From Bacteroidota bacterium (lineage in GTDB: Bacteria > Bacteroidota > Bacteroidia > B-17B0 > Aurantibacillaceae): a stretch of 64,000 nt of DNA. Under the pieces are notes generated by a model that was not told the origin of the DNA, did not search any database, and worked only from the letters and a program-made list of their open reading frames with translations. Both the position numbers and the translations under genes were made by a program. This document shows, piece after piece, positions 28,597 through 37,727 of the stretch. The stretch is taken from contig JAAFIQ010000002.1 of assembly GCA_013298715.1 (NCBI GenBank), positions 62,001 through 126,000 of the forward strand, written 5' to 3'. How positions within the stretch are numbered: position 1 is the first letter of the stretch; each line of letters opens with the position of its first letter.

Positions 28597-31500
28597 ATGT
28601 TTAAAAAAATAAATATAATTATAGTAATAAATTTTTTGAGCACGGCCTTTGCAAGTGCACAAAACCCAACAAACTTAACACTAAACAGTGTGCCTACCAA
28701 TGCAGCCATTGATAGCTACACACGCGCCACTACCAGCATTAAATTACAACCAGGTTTTAAATATGGGCCAGCCACTACCAATGCCACCAATTTATTGAAT
28801 TTGAGTATTGGCACTTATCCAACCAACGTTAGTTCTAGTGTGTATAACGACACATTGCCATCAAACAATACAATCTCGTTTAATTCAAATCTAATATACG
28901 GTTGCACCGAAGGGATTGGAAATGTCTCCCCTAACGGTTCTTTTGTATATCAATTCCCTATTACAATAGCTCCCGGGTTTGGGCCTGTTCAACCTAATTT
29001 AAGTATTGCTTACAGTAGTTTTGGTGGTAACGGCAATATGGGTTTAGGTTTTTCGTTAACTGGTATTTCAGGAATTGGCCGCACAAACAAAACATTTTAT
29101 TATGATGGCACTAACCAAGCTATTGGATTAAATAGTAATGATGTGTTTGCACTAGATGGTGAACGACTTTTGCAAAAAACAGGCGCATACGGTGCGGCAA
29201 ATAGTACATATAAAACTGAAGTAGAAAGCTATAACAAAATAGTTTCTTTAGGTAATACAGGAAGCGGGCCTACAAGTTTTATTGTTTACACCACTGATGG
29301 TAAAGTACTTGAATACGGCAATACAAGCGACTCTCGTTTAAATTCAGCAAACACCAACATTACTTTAACTTGGTTTATTAATAAAATAACCGATGAGTTT
29401 GGTAATTATATGACATTTACATATAACAATAATAACGGAGAAGTAAATATTGATAGAATAGATTACACTGGCAACACAGTGCAAGGTTTAGCACCTTATA
29501 ATGAAGTAAAATTTGAATATGTAAACCGTGCTGATGTAAGTAAAAATTATTTTGGTGATGGGTTATTTAATCAAACTCAATTATTAAAAAACATTATTTG
29601 TACGAACGATAACAATAATTTAGTACGTAAATATGTGATTGATTATAAATATGCTAATGTAAGTTTGATTGATAAAATAACTGAGCTAGATGCTAGCGGC
29701 AACACTTTGAATCCAACCTATATTAATTGGAATAAATTAAATAAAATTACTAACCCACCAAATGGTATAGTACTTAGTAATAATGCCACTATTGCAGATC
29801 CTGCACAAGTTAAAAATTATTTATCTGGGCTTTCTGGACCAACACAAATAACGAATTCAACTTTTGAAGGTGATATTTTAACAAGTTTAGCGGCAGATTT
29901 AAATGGAGATGGCAAAAAGGACATTGTAACAATTAAAAATAAACAAAGCACTGCAAGTACTGCTCCTCAATTTCTTCCAACTACTTTTGAAGTATTCCTT
30001 AATACTAATTCATCCACTATAAATTCAAGAAATGACTTTCAAAAGGTAACCAATACAGCCTTATTCAACACACAAATAATTTCACCAAGTAAGATTTCAA
30101 TAATTAGCACCGAAGTTTATGATGAAGACGACGACGATATTGAGGAGGTTTTTATTACAATAAATAATGGAAGTGGGCATACGATTTATAAAATTAAATC
30201 CAATGGCACAAATTATACATTTAGCACAGATGCCAATATTATAAACTCACCAACGTATTTTCAAACTTGGTATTCAAACAGTTTATTTCATTCAGGCTTT
30301 CATACTGTGCTTAACTCATCAAATTCAAGTTATTTAAACACAATGGCAGATGTTGATGGTGATAAATTACTTGATAGAATAATTATTGACCAGTATAATG
30401 TTAACATTATAAGGTCTAATAATACAAATTATATTTATCCAATATCTGATGTTATAAAGCCTAAATTAGGAGATTTCAATGGTGATGGAGTAGCTGATAT
30501 TTATCTTTTAAAATGTCAAGGGATTTCTGGGCCATTTAATCTGCCTAGTTATAGTTTTACTAACTTTTCAGTTGATGTTTTAACTTTCAATAATGTTACT
30601 AATAATTTTGCTTTAAGTTCCAAAGTAATTAGTCCCAACGTAGCAATGTTTAGCTCTTCCGCCTCTTTTAATTCATTCTTTGCTCAATTTTTAGAAATTG
30701 CTTCGAGTAATATTGATTTTGTTGATTACAATAGCGATGGTAAAACAGATATTTTGTATCACCAATACGCTTCGCCTTATATCAATACAAGTAATCCTGG
30801 CTCAGCCAATTTAAAAGTATCTTATGCAACAGGCACAGCGTTCACAACCGAACAGCAATTGGCAAATATGCCAACGAACATTGGAGGTAAAGATGCGGGC
30901 TTTTTTGGTGGCGATTTTAATAATGATGGTAATGTAGATTGGATAGCGACTACTTATGATGGCTCAAGTTTTACGACTAATTACCATGTGTTTGAATCAG
31001 ACGGCACAAACTTAAAAACTACTCCATTTACATATAGCAAATCCTCTCAATTTGCAAGTGCTATGGCTGATTTTGACGGCGATGGAACCTTAGATTATTT
31101 GAGCCAAAATGCTTTAAACACAGCCCCAACAATTGAGTACAGTGTGTTTAATAAAAACAATAGTCAACATGTAACAAAGATTTATAACATTAAAAACGAA
31201 TATAAAATAGAGTACGCTATGTTAACTAACAATAAAGCAGGTACTAACCAACCCATTTATCGTAAGGTAACATCTACTCATCCTTCAGTTTTTAAACAAG
31301 TTAAAATACCTAGTTATGTTGTTACAAACACCTATTTAAACGACCGTGAAAAAAAATACTTTTACGAAAATTCATTATTTCATCGCCAAGTAAATGGTTA
31401 TGTTGGGTTTGAAAAAACTTATATTTTTGATGTTACTACAAATTTTGCTTCGGCAAGCAGTTACACATATGACGCTACTGCTGATTATTTAAAAAATAGC

Positions 31501-34500
31501 AAAACCGAAACGGCTTTATCATCGTTTGTTGCTAATTCCTTTCTTAATTTTTCAACTACTAATTTAGTATCAAAACAACAAAGCGCATTTAATTATGTAA
31601 TAACAGGTAATACACGTTACTTACAAGGGTCTATAACAACGAGTAAAGATTATTTAAAAAGCACTAACAATATAAGCGAAATGTATTACGACAATACTAA
31701 AGACGGTAACCTATCCTTAAGTGATAATTATGCTACTGCTTGGCTAAGCGGAACTAAACGCCTAGGTGTTGAAGTAAGTAATGCCTTCCAGGCTTTTACA
31801 AATCCTTTAACCGGACATACATATTACAAACCATCTTTAAGCTCTGTAAAAAAATATAGTACAAATAATTACGGCGGCTCTTCGTTTAGTATTTTTAATA
31901 CAACTATGGCTTACGATGCTTTAGGACATTTAATAACAAAGGTTGATAATGCAAATATTAGCAACGCTGCAATTACGAGTGCTTATAGTAATTTTAATAA
32001 TTTTGGTACGCCTAGCAACATTAGTTTATCAGCGCCAGATTTACCTACCCCACGCACTTCGCAATTAAATTACGATGCCACTGGTCGCTTTGTTATCAAG
32101 CTTACCAACGCTAATAGTAATTTTGAAGAATTTACTTATGAAACCAAATACGGAAATAAAACAACATCAAAAGATATAACAGGCTTGCTTACTAAATATA
32201 CTTATGATGGTTTAGGGCGTTTGGTAAAAACCGAACTGCCCAATAATGCCGTAAACACAACAGCTTATAGCTGGTACGTATACAACCCTATTGCTAACCC
32301 AAGCCAAACAAAATATGGTTTACTAGTTAATTCCCTTACAGAAGGTGCGCCAAGCATACAAAACAAATATGACTTTGAAGGCAATATATTAGAAAGTACA
32401 ACTCAAGTATTTGGTGGTGCTAATAGAATTAACCAATACAGTTACAATGTAAATAACCAATTAATAAACCAAAAAGAGTTGGCTACTATAAACCCTTTAA
32501 CTGGCGATATTGAGGCAAGTTACGTTTACGATGCTTACTTGCGCCAGATTAGTATTACTAAAAAAATTGCAGGCAACCAAAGTAATAAAATAGATTATTT
32601 ATATAATAACCTTAGTACTGATGCAACATACAACAAAGGCTATACCGAAGAGAAAACAAAAAACAGCAACGGTGGCCAATTTGTGTTTATGCGTCGTGAA
32701 AATACCGAGGCTGGCCAGCCTGACGTTATAAAAAATTACACTAGTTTAAGTCCAAGTGCACAACAAATTAGCACCTATAAACTAAACGAGTTTAACTTAC
32801 CTTATCAAATAAGCAACACGTTTAATGGTGGTGCACCAGTAAATACCAATTTTACTTACGATGTTTTAGGCCGTAAAAATTTTATGAGCGATGTAAGCTC
32901 AGGTGTTAGCACATACCAATACAATAGTATAGGCGAGTTATTAAGCGAAACTACTCCTAATGGCTCTTATAATTTTACTTACGATAATTTAGGACGCATA
33001 CTTACAAAAATTAGTGGTAATAACACTTATAACTATCAATATATAACAAGCGGTAATGGCAAACAATTACCCTTTAAAATTATTGGCCCTAACGAAACGG
33101 TGGAATTTGCTTACGATGACCTAAACCGAAACATACAAAAAAAGCAAACACTTAATGCAAATAATAAAGTTTTTATTGCTAACTTTACTTATAACAAATA
33201 TGGGCAAATGGTAAACTATACCTATCCTAACGGTTTTGTAACAACTAAAGAATACGATGCTTTGGGCAACCTTATTAAAATAAAAAATAGTAATACCATT
33301 ATTTGGCAGTTAAATAGCTTGCACACGCCAGGTTTAATAAACAATTATAGTACAGGCAACGGTTTGTTTGGTAACAGTTTAGGTTACGATACACAACAAA
33401 ACTTAGCAACCAAAAACTTTGGCAGCTTACAAAGCCAAAGCTATTTTATTGCGCCCGAAAATGGCGATGTGCTACAACGCACCAATAGCAACTTATTAAC
33501 CAATGTTAATAATAACGAAAACTTTGTATTTGACGATTTTAACCGCCTAACAACTATTAAGTATTTGGATAATAGCAACACCTTGCAAACCAAAGCCAAC
33601 GTAACGTATAATGCTAATGGTAACATTGCAGCTAAAAGCGATGCTGGCGATTATGTGTATGGTAATAACGCCAAACCCTACCTATTAACCAATATAAACA
33701 ACCAAGTGGGTAATATTAGTTTAAATACCCTTAATGCCACCTATAACGATTTTAAAAAAGTAAGCCAACTAACCGAGGCTAGCAGCAACAAACAATTTAA
33801 TTTTGTGTATGGTAACGATGAGGAGCGTATAAAAATGGATTATAGCATTAGTGGCATAAACCAATACACACGCTACTATACTGATAATTACGACAGACAA
33901 GAAAACGCTAATAATACTTACAAAGAATGGGCCTATATAAGCAGCCCCACAGGTTTAGCTGCCATTTATTATAATAATAATGGTGCAGGGCAATTACTTT
34001 ATGTGCAAACCGACCATTTGGGTAGCCCAGTAATAATAACCAATGCCGCAGGTAATGTGTTAGAAGAGTATAGCTTTGATGCTTGGGGCCGACGCCGCAA
34101 CCCTGCCGATTGGAACGATTATAGCACAGGTATAAGCAATACCTATATGATACGCGGCTACACTGGCCACGAAAATTTAGATGAAGTTGGTATAATAAAC
34201 ATGAATGGCCGTATTTACGACCCAGTGTTAGGGCGCTTTTTACAGCCTGATAAATTTGTGCAAGCCCCACAATACCTGCAAAACTATAACCGATACAGTT
34301 ATGTAATGAACAATCCATTAAAATATAAAGACCCGAGCGGAAATATTATTGGAATTGTGTTAGGTTTATTACGTGGTGTAGGTAATGCAATAGGTAGTGG
34401 TGGCTTAGAATTTTGGAATGCTGGTAAAGGAAGTTATGTTGGAAGTGCGTGGAGCAAAGCAGACCCCTTTTTGAGAGGAACCGCGGGCAATAATGCTGGT

Positions 34501-35136
34501 AGAATTTGGTGGGGATTATATCAATACGGTTATCAAAATAAAGGGGGGGGTAGAGGTTTTTGGGAAATAGCGTCAAGATTTACTTGGCAGTTACCACAAA
34601 CACTTTTAGGAGGTGCTTATATGAATGCTGCTAATATCTTTGGCAATGTTGACAATGTAGAATACTATCATGGAGCCACAGTTGTCTCAGGAGCAGCTGT
34701 ATCTGGTGGTGGAATTTCTTTAGGTAGCTTTATTGGAGTACCAAACATAGGTGGAGATGGATATCAACTTGAGGTAGGTTGGGGTGGCCATACTATTTTA
34801 CATGAATTTGGTCATTACCAACAAAGTAAAGAAATGGGCTGGCTCTATTTATTCAAAGTAGGAGCAACAAGTCTATTTGGTGATGCTGATTGGACAGAAA
34901 CTGATGCAAATTTTCGCTCAGCTAAATACTTTGAAAAGCAAACTAAAGGCGAATTTAATTGGAGTAGAGATATAACAGATAGAGCTAAAAAAGAATATGC
35001 ACGTTCATATTCTAACCCAAAATTTAACAGATATTTTGAACAAGCACGAAGTAAAACTGACCCAACATTATTTGAATATTCGATAATGCATGGTGTATTA
35101 GGTATTTTAGTTTGGAATGCAGTACGACCTAGATAA
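28597..35136 (+). CDS. Giant SpvB/VCBS/RHS polymorphic toxin with HExxH metallopeptidase-like tip
   Basis: The 2179-residue secreted protein has a signal peptide (to about residue 23). An SpvB/TcdB-like N-domain follows (residues about 110-380, with QFPITIAPGFGPVQPNLSIA). VCBS/FG-GAP calcium-type loops (DLNGDGKKD near 434, DFNGDGVAD near 627, DFDGDGTLD near 825) come next. Then come about 20 YD repeats and the RHS core (YVQTDHLGSP, GRIYDPVLGRFLQPD, NRYSYVMNNPLKYKDPSGN ending near 1915). The variable tip, residues 1916-2179, holds H2069-E-F-G-H2073 with a candidate third ligand Glu2101, suggesting a zinc peptidase toxin. A run of 8 G lies inside the tip. By family the core encloses the tip until delivery. 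Lipoprotein genes follow and are candidate immunity genes. Confidence 0.9.
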   Translation: MFKKINIIIVINFLSTAFASAQNPTNLTLNSVPTNAAIDSYTRATTSIKLQPGFKYGPATTNATNLLNLSIGTYPTNVSSSVYNDTLPSNNTISFNSNLIYGCTEGIGNVSPNGSFVYQFPITIAPGFGPVQPNLSIAYSSFGGNGNMGLGFSLTGISGIGRTNKTFYYDGTNQAIGLNSNDVFALDGERLLQKTGAYGAANSTYKTEVESYNKIVSLGNTGSGPTSFIVYTTDGKVLEYGNTSDSRLNSANTNITLTWFINKITDEFGNYMTFTYNNNNGEVNIDRIDYTGNTVQGLAPYNEVKFEYVNRADVSKNYFGDGLFNQTQLLKNIICTNDNNNLVRKYVIDYKYANVSLIDKITELDASGNTLNPTYINWNKLNKITNPPNGIVLSNNATIADPAQVKNYLSGLSGPTQITNSTFEGDILTSLAADLNGDGKKDIVTIKNKQSTASTAPQFLPTTFEVFLNTNSSTINSRNDFQKVTNTALFNTQIISPSKISIISTEVYDEDDDDIEEVFITINNGSGHTIYKIKSNGTNYTFSTDANIINSPTYFQTWYSNSLFHSGFHTVLNSSNSSYLNTMADVDGDKLLDRIIIDQYNVNIIRSNNTNYIYPISDVIKPKLGDFNGDGVADIYLLKCQGISGPFNLPSYSFTNFSVDVLTFNNVTNNFALSSKVISPNVAMFSSSASFNSFFAQFLEIASSNIDFVDYNSDGKTDILYHQYASPYINTSNPGSANLKVSYATGTAFTTEQQLANMPTNIGGKDAGFFGGDFNNDGNVDWIATTYDGSSFTTNYHVFESDGTNLKTTPFTYSKSSQFASAMADFDGDGTLDYLSQNALNTAPTIEYSVFNKNNSQHVTKIYNIKNEYKIEYAMLTNNKAGTNQPIYRKVTSTHPSVFKQVKIPSYVVTNTYLNDREKKYFYENSLFHRQVNGYVGFEKTYIFDVTTNFASASSYTYDATADYLKNSKTETALSSFVANSFLNFSTTNLVSKQQSAFNYVITGNTRYLQGSITTSKDYLKSTNNISEMYYDNTKDGNLSLSDNYATAWLSGTKRLGVEVSNAFQAFTNPLTGHTYYKPSLSSVKKYSTNNYGGSSFSIFNTTMAYDALGHLITKVDNANISNAAITSAYSNFNNFGTPSNISLSAPDLPTPRTSQLNYDATGRFVIKLTNANSNFEEFTYETKYGNKTTSKDITGLLTKYTYDGLGRLVKTELPNNAVNTTAYSWYVYNPIANPSQTKYGLLVNSLTEGAPSIQNKYDFEGNILESTTQVFGGANRINQYSYNVNNQLINQKELATINPLTGDIEASYVYDAYLRQISITKKIAGNQSNKIDYLYNNLSTDATYNKGYTEEKTKNSNGGQFVFMRRENTEAGQPDVIKNYTSLSPSAQQISTYKLNEFNLPYQISNTFNGGAPVNTNFTYDVLGRKNFMSDVSSGVSTYQYNSIGELLSETTPNGSYNFTYDNLGRILTKISGNNTYNYQYITSGNGKQLPFKIIGPNETVEFAYDDLNRNIQKKQTLNANNKVFIANFTYNKYGQMVNYTYPNGFVTTKEYDALGNLIKIKNSNTIIWQLNSLHTPGLINNYSTGNGLFGNSLGYDTQQNLATKNFGSLQSQSYFIAPENGDVLQRTNSNLLTNVNNNENFVFDDFNRLTTIKYLDNSNTLQTKANVTYNANGNIAAKSDAGDYVYGNNAKPYLLTNINNQVGNISLNTLNATYNDFKKVSQLTEASSNKQFNFVYGNDEERIKMDYSISGINQYTRYYTDNYDRQENANNTYKEWAYISSPTGLAAIYYNNNGAGQLLYVQTDHLGSPVIITNAAGNVLEEYSFDAWGRRRNPADWNDYSTGISNTYMIRGYTGHENLDEVGIINMNGRIYDPVLGRFLQPDKFVQAPQYLQNYNRYSYVMNNPLKYKDPSGNIIGIVLGLLRGVGNAIGSGGLEFWNAGKGSYVGSAWSKADPFLRGTAGNNAGRIWWGLYQYGYQNKGGGRGFWEIASRFTWQLPQTLLGGAYMNAANIFGNVDNVEYYHGATVVSGAAVSGGGISLGSFIGVPNIGGDGYQLEVGWGGHTILHEFGHYQQSKEMGWLYLFKVGATSLFGDADWTETDANFRSAKYFEKQTKGEFNWSRDITDRAKKEYARSYSNPKFNRYFEQARSKTDPTLFEYSIMHGVLGILVWNAVRPR
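34543..34550 (+). repeat. Poly-G tract (8 G) inside the RHS toxin tip
   Basis: Eight G encode Gly-Gly-Gly at about residues 1983-1985, between the RHS core and the HExxH motif. In this sequence the frame is open. One G fewer reaches a TAG after about nine codons; one G more reaches TAG immediately. A slip would leave the RHS shell without its catalytic tip. Confidence 0.7.
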
Positions 35137-35148
35137 AATTTAACTTAT

Positions 35149-35562
35149 ATGAATATTAACATTAATAAAAAAATTATTTCAATTTTCATTCTAATTACTA
35201 TTGCCAGTTGTGATTCAGGTCATCAAATCACTGATACCATTATCAATAACTCTAATAAAAGAATAAAAATTACCTCAAATGCTTTTGGAACAGATAAAAC
35301 TGAAATAATTATTGAACCAAATAGTAAATTTGTCAACACGAATTCAAGAATTGGTGGATTTAAATCAATAAACAATACTGAATTTTGCCCCTGTGTAAGT
35401 GAAGTTACAGTTTCGATAACTACTATTGATACAAATTTTAAAATAATTAAAGACTTTAAAAATTCAAATAATTGGGAACGAACTAAGAAAAGAAAATTTT
35501 ATAATAGAGGATTCTTTACTTGTAAGTTTACAATAGAACAAAATGATATTGTTCCTAAATAA
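35149..35562 (+). CDS. Lipoprotein, candidate immunity protein of the RHS toxin
   Basis: The 137-residue product has a lipoprotein signal (IASC lipobox at about residue 21) and a beta-rich mature part with NNSNKRIKITSNAFG and IIIEPNSKF segments. It begins 12 nt after the toxin stop codon, the place where immunity genes of polymorphic toxins normally lie. Periplasmic or outer-membrane location would suit a toxin entering through the periplasm. I do not recognise a named family; the short pattern N-x-[ST]...I-x-I...P is shared with the other lipoproteins of this array. Confidence 0.6.
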   Translation: MNININKKIISIFILITIASCDSGHQITDTIINNSNKRIKITSNAFGTDKTEIIIEPNSKFVNTNSRIGGFKSINNTEFCPCVSEVTVSITTIDTNFKIIKDFKNSNNWERTKKRKFYNRGFFTCKFTIEQNDIVPK

Positions 35563-35577
35563 AATAGATAAATTCAA

Positions 35578-35796
35578 ATGAAACAAATAATTTTTATATC
35601 AAGTTGCATAATTCTTACTACATTAACTTCATGCCGTAAAACCTGCCGTGTTTGCGAGTGCGAGAGAGGTGGGCAAAAATTTACCGAAAAAAATTGTGCT
35701 GTTGGAAGTGCCGGTAAAAAAAATTTAGATACTTGGGAAAAGTATTTAAAAGAAGAAAAAAAGTACGATGTTGTTATTTGTAAAGATGAACGCTAG
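35578..35796 (+). CDS. Small Cys-rich lipoprotein
   Basis: The 72-residue protein has a lipoprotein signal (LTSC) and a mature region of about 53 residues containing six Cys counting the lipidated one, including CRVCECERGG and CAVG near the middle, which suggests disulfides. It lies 15 nt after the previous lipoprotein gene and probably belongs to the same transcript. I know no family for it. It might be a second immunity component or a remnant cassette. Confidence 0.5.
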   Translation: MKQIIFISSCIILTTLTSCRKTCRVCECERGGQKFTEKNCAVGSAGKKNLDTWEKYLKEEKKYDVVICKDER

Positions 35797-35825
35797 ATAT
35801 ATTTTTTAACCATTAAACAGATGAA

Positions 35826-36011
35826 TATCGTGCAGGAATCGCTTATTTTGCAATTGGGCCATTTAGATATGGAAGCGATAGTGAAACGACCAGAGATTTT
35901 ATACAGAATAGAATAATTCATGATAGACTTGGAATGTCGCGATTTGAATATATAGATAGACCAACTAGAAAATACAGACAATTTACAATTAGCGGAGGTA
36001 ATTTATGGTAA
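35826..36011 (+). pseudogene. Orphan toxin-tip fragment, copy 1 (start codon lost)
   Basis: Reading from 35826, this encodes YRAGIAYFAIGPFRYGSDS and continues to GGNLW-stop at 36011. About 80% of positions match the product of 36438-36635. No ATG, GTG or TTG precedes it in frame after the upstream stop, so it is unlikely to be translated on its own. The final codons overlap the ATG of the next lipoprotein gene (TTATGGTAA), exactly as in the second copy. It is best read as the C-terminal end of a toxin tip left behind by recombination. Confidence 0.7.
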
Positions 36012-36376
36012 AGTTTATAAAATCATTACTATTTTTAATAGTCATTTCTACAACACTTTTATCTTGCAGTAGGAAGTACGAACTTGTTTTTGAAAACAAA
36101 ACAAAACATCAATTAAAGGTTAAAGTAAAGGATAAGGTAATATCTATAACTCCGTTTTCGACAACTGAAAAAACTGAAGTAAAGCATAGGAAAAGCGTGT
36201 TTTTTTCTGAAGCAGGCATATTTATATTTGTTTCGTCATATATAGATAGCTCAAATAATGAACAGGAATACAATGGCGCAGGTTTAGGGTTATTTGATAG
36301 TGATTTAAAAAAGAAAACTATTAAAATTACCATTGAAGGAGACAGCAGTAAATTCAATATTACGTCTGATTTGTAA
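36005..36376 (+). CDS. Lipoprotein paralogue 1, candidate immunity protein
   Basis: The 123-residue product has lipobox LLSC, then SRKYELVFENKTKHQLKVKV, and later HRKSVFFSE. It is clearly related to the product of 36629-37000 (shared HRKS-[VF]-FF-[SA]-E, similar spacing, similar beta pattern). Its ATG overlaps the end of the upstream orphan toxin tip by 7 nt, the coupling expected of a toxin-immunity pair. A function beyond that inference is not known. Confidence 0.65.
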   Translation: MVKFIKSLLFLIVISTTLLSCSRKYELVFENKTKHQLKVKVKDKVISITPFSTTEKTEVKHRKSVFFSEAGIFIFVSSYIDSSNNEQEYNGAGLGLFDSDLKKKTIKITIEGDSSKFNITSDL

Positions 36377-36437
36377 ATTTCTTCTTAGCATAGTTTAATT
36401 AAATTAAATTTTTACTAAGTAATTTTTATAAACATGA

Positions 36438-36635
36438 ATGAATAAAAAATATCGTGCAGGAATCGCTTATTTTGCTATCGGACCTTTCAGATATGGAAGT
36501 GATAGTGAAAGAACTAGAGACCTAATACAGAATAGGATAATACATGATAACATTGGTAGTCCGAGGTTTGAATACATTGATAGACCAACAAAAAAATATA
36601 GACAATTTACAATAAGCGGAGGTAATTTATGGTAA
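36438..36635 (+). CDS. Orphan toxin-tip fragment, copy 2
   Basis: The 65-residue product (MNKKYRAGIAYFAIGPFRYG... to GGNLW) is the better preserved copy of the fragment at 35826-36011 and has its own ATG. It lacks a signal peptide and any RHS core, so it resembles the last part of a polymorphic toxin tip without its delivery protein. It overlaps the next lipoprotein's ATG by 7 nt. The toxic activity, if any, cannot be assigned. Confidence 0.55.
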   Translation: MNKKYRAGIAYFAIGPFRYGSDSERTRDLIQNRIIHDNIGSPRFEYIDRPTKKYRQFTISGGNLW

Positions 36636-37000
36636 GGATAATTTTTATAACAATTTTTTTAATTTTAGTATGTTGCGGTTGTGAAAAAAGGTATAAGGTA
36701 GTTGTAGTAAATGAAACTCAATACAATCTAGTCGTTAGATTAGGGAATGGTGAAATAACATTAGCCCCCTTCGAAATATCTAATACAAATTCTGTTGAAC
36801 ACAGAAAAAGCTTTTTTTTTGCTGAAGGTGCTATTATTGTAGGTGTTGATAATTATACAAACAACGCGGGTGTAAAGTACGACAACACTGGCGTTACAGC
36901 AATCCCTGATGGCATGCTCAAAAAAAGAAAAACAGTAACTGTTACTATTTCAGAAAACCCGCCAAACTATGAGTTTAAGTTCGATTGTAAAATAAAATAA
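36629..37000 (+). CDS. Lipoprotein paralogue 2, candidate immunity protein
   Basis: The 123-residue lipoprotein (lipobox CCGC) has the same length and arrangement as the product of 36005-36376: KRYKVVVVNETQYNLVVRL matches KYELVFENKTKHQLKVKV in pattern, and HRKSFFFAE matches HRKSVFFSE. The pair plus their identical upstream overlaps show that a tip-plus-lipoprotein module was duplicated in tandem. Divergence between copies is much larger in the lipoprotein than in the tip end. Confidence 0.65.
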   Translation: MVRIIFITIFLILVCCGCEKRYKVVVVNETQYNLVVRLGNGEITLAPFEISNTNSVEHRKSFFFAEGAIIVGVDNYTNNAGVKYDNTGVTAIPDGMLKKRKTVTVTISENPPNYEFKFDCKIK

Positions 37001-37004
37001 CCTT

Positions 37005-37418
37005 ATGCAATATTTAAAAATAACCCAGAGTAATACGGTCAAGTTTATTATACTTTTAATGTTTATATTAACTATTATTTTAAGCTGTAAAAAAAATAAA
37101 CTAAGGTCAACAGAGTACTTAATTAAAAATAACACATTAGCTGTTTTAATTATTAATAGTTGCTCTGTTAACAGAAGTTCAACTGGTACAAAAGAAACTT
37201 GCTTAACAGATAACATAAACGCAAACGATTTATTTAGCTTAAGAAAAACACACTTCAAAGACGGCGTAACAATAAGCGATGCGTTTTCAAAACTTGAAAT
37301 AAAAAGTAATACCATCTCAAATAAAAAGGATGTATTAGACAATAATCTATGGGTTAAAGAAGTGAATGGAAATAACATAAAATATACACTAACCGTTGAC
37401 TCTTTATTTTTTAAATAG
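37005..37418 (+). CDS. Lipoprotein, third candidate immunity gene of the array
   Basis: The 137-residue product has a longer signal region (basic N-terminus, then LLMFILTIILSC) and a mature part beginning KKNKLRSTEYLIKNNTLAVLI. It starts 4 nt after the previous lipoprotein gene, so it is co-transcribed. It has no close sequence match to its neighbours but the same general build: Cys, basic residues, then a beta strand followed by N-N-T. X repeat copy 1 begins 31 nt after its stop. Confidence 0.5.
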   Translation: MQYLKITQSNTVKFIILLMFILTIILSCKKNKLRSTEYLIKNNTLAVLIINSCSVNRSSTGTKETCLTDNINANDLFSLRKTHFKDGVTISDAFSKLEIKSNTISNKKDVLDNNLWVKEVNGNNIKYTLTVDSLFFK

Positions 37419-37448
37419 TTATATCCTAATATGTAAAGATCTGAGTCA

Positions 37449-37510
37449 CACATTTTTAGCAAAAAGCGCCGAAACTGTTCGAAATTTCGAACATCAGAAA
37501 ATAAAAGTGG
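37449..37510. repeat. X repeat, copy 1
   Basis: A 43-bp block beginning CACATTTTTAGCAAAAAGCG is identical to 42743-42785, and weaker similarity continues for about 20 bp. It contains the 18-bp perfect palindrome TGTTCGAAATTTCGAACA at 37476-37493. It stands at the boundary between the lipoprotein series and the next toxin cassette, followed about 130 bp later by Y repeat copy 1. Confidence 0.85.
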
Positions 37511-37623
37511 TTTGTTTATTTTGAGATTAAGATACTTTTTTGTATTTTTATTTTGTAAAAATTAAACACAACGTTCTTTCGAAAGTGATGATTTTGTTGA
37601 TGTTTGAGAGGTATTAGTTTTGA

Positions 37624-37727
37624 TATGCTCGGGTTGAATAACCGTCGCAAACAGTTGCGGAACGGCGGCGTTGGAGGCTTGGCGATTCGTTCGCAATCTT
37701 GGAGGCTTGGCAGGTTCGTTCGCAACC
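37624..37727. repeat. Y repeat, copy 1 (3' half duplicated)
   Basis: Begins TATGCTCGGG and ends GGTTCGTTCGCAACC. Its 3' half, starting TTGGAGGCTTGGC, is present twice in tandem (37671-37698 and 37699-37727). Compared with copies 2 and 3 it has short deletions of 1 and 2 nt. The GGTT-loop-AACC hairpin at its 5' end is kept. It leads directly into the toxin-like frame. Confidence 0.85.

Noticed and set aside
36950..37462. A 170-codon minus-strand frame over the lipoprotein genes
   Set aside because: Antisense to two plus-strand lipoprotein genes with clear signal peptides; AT-rich shadow.
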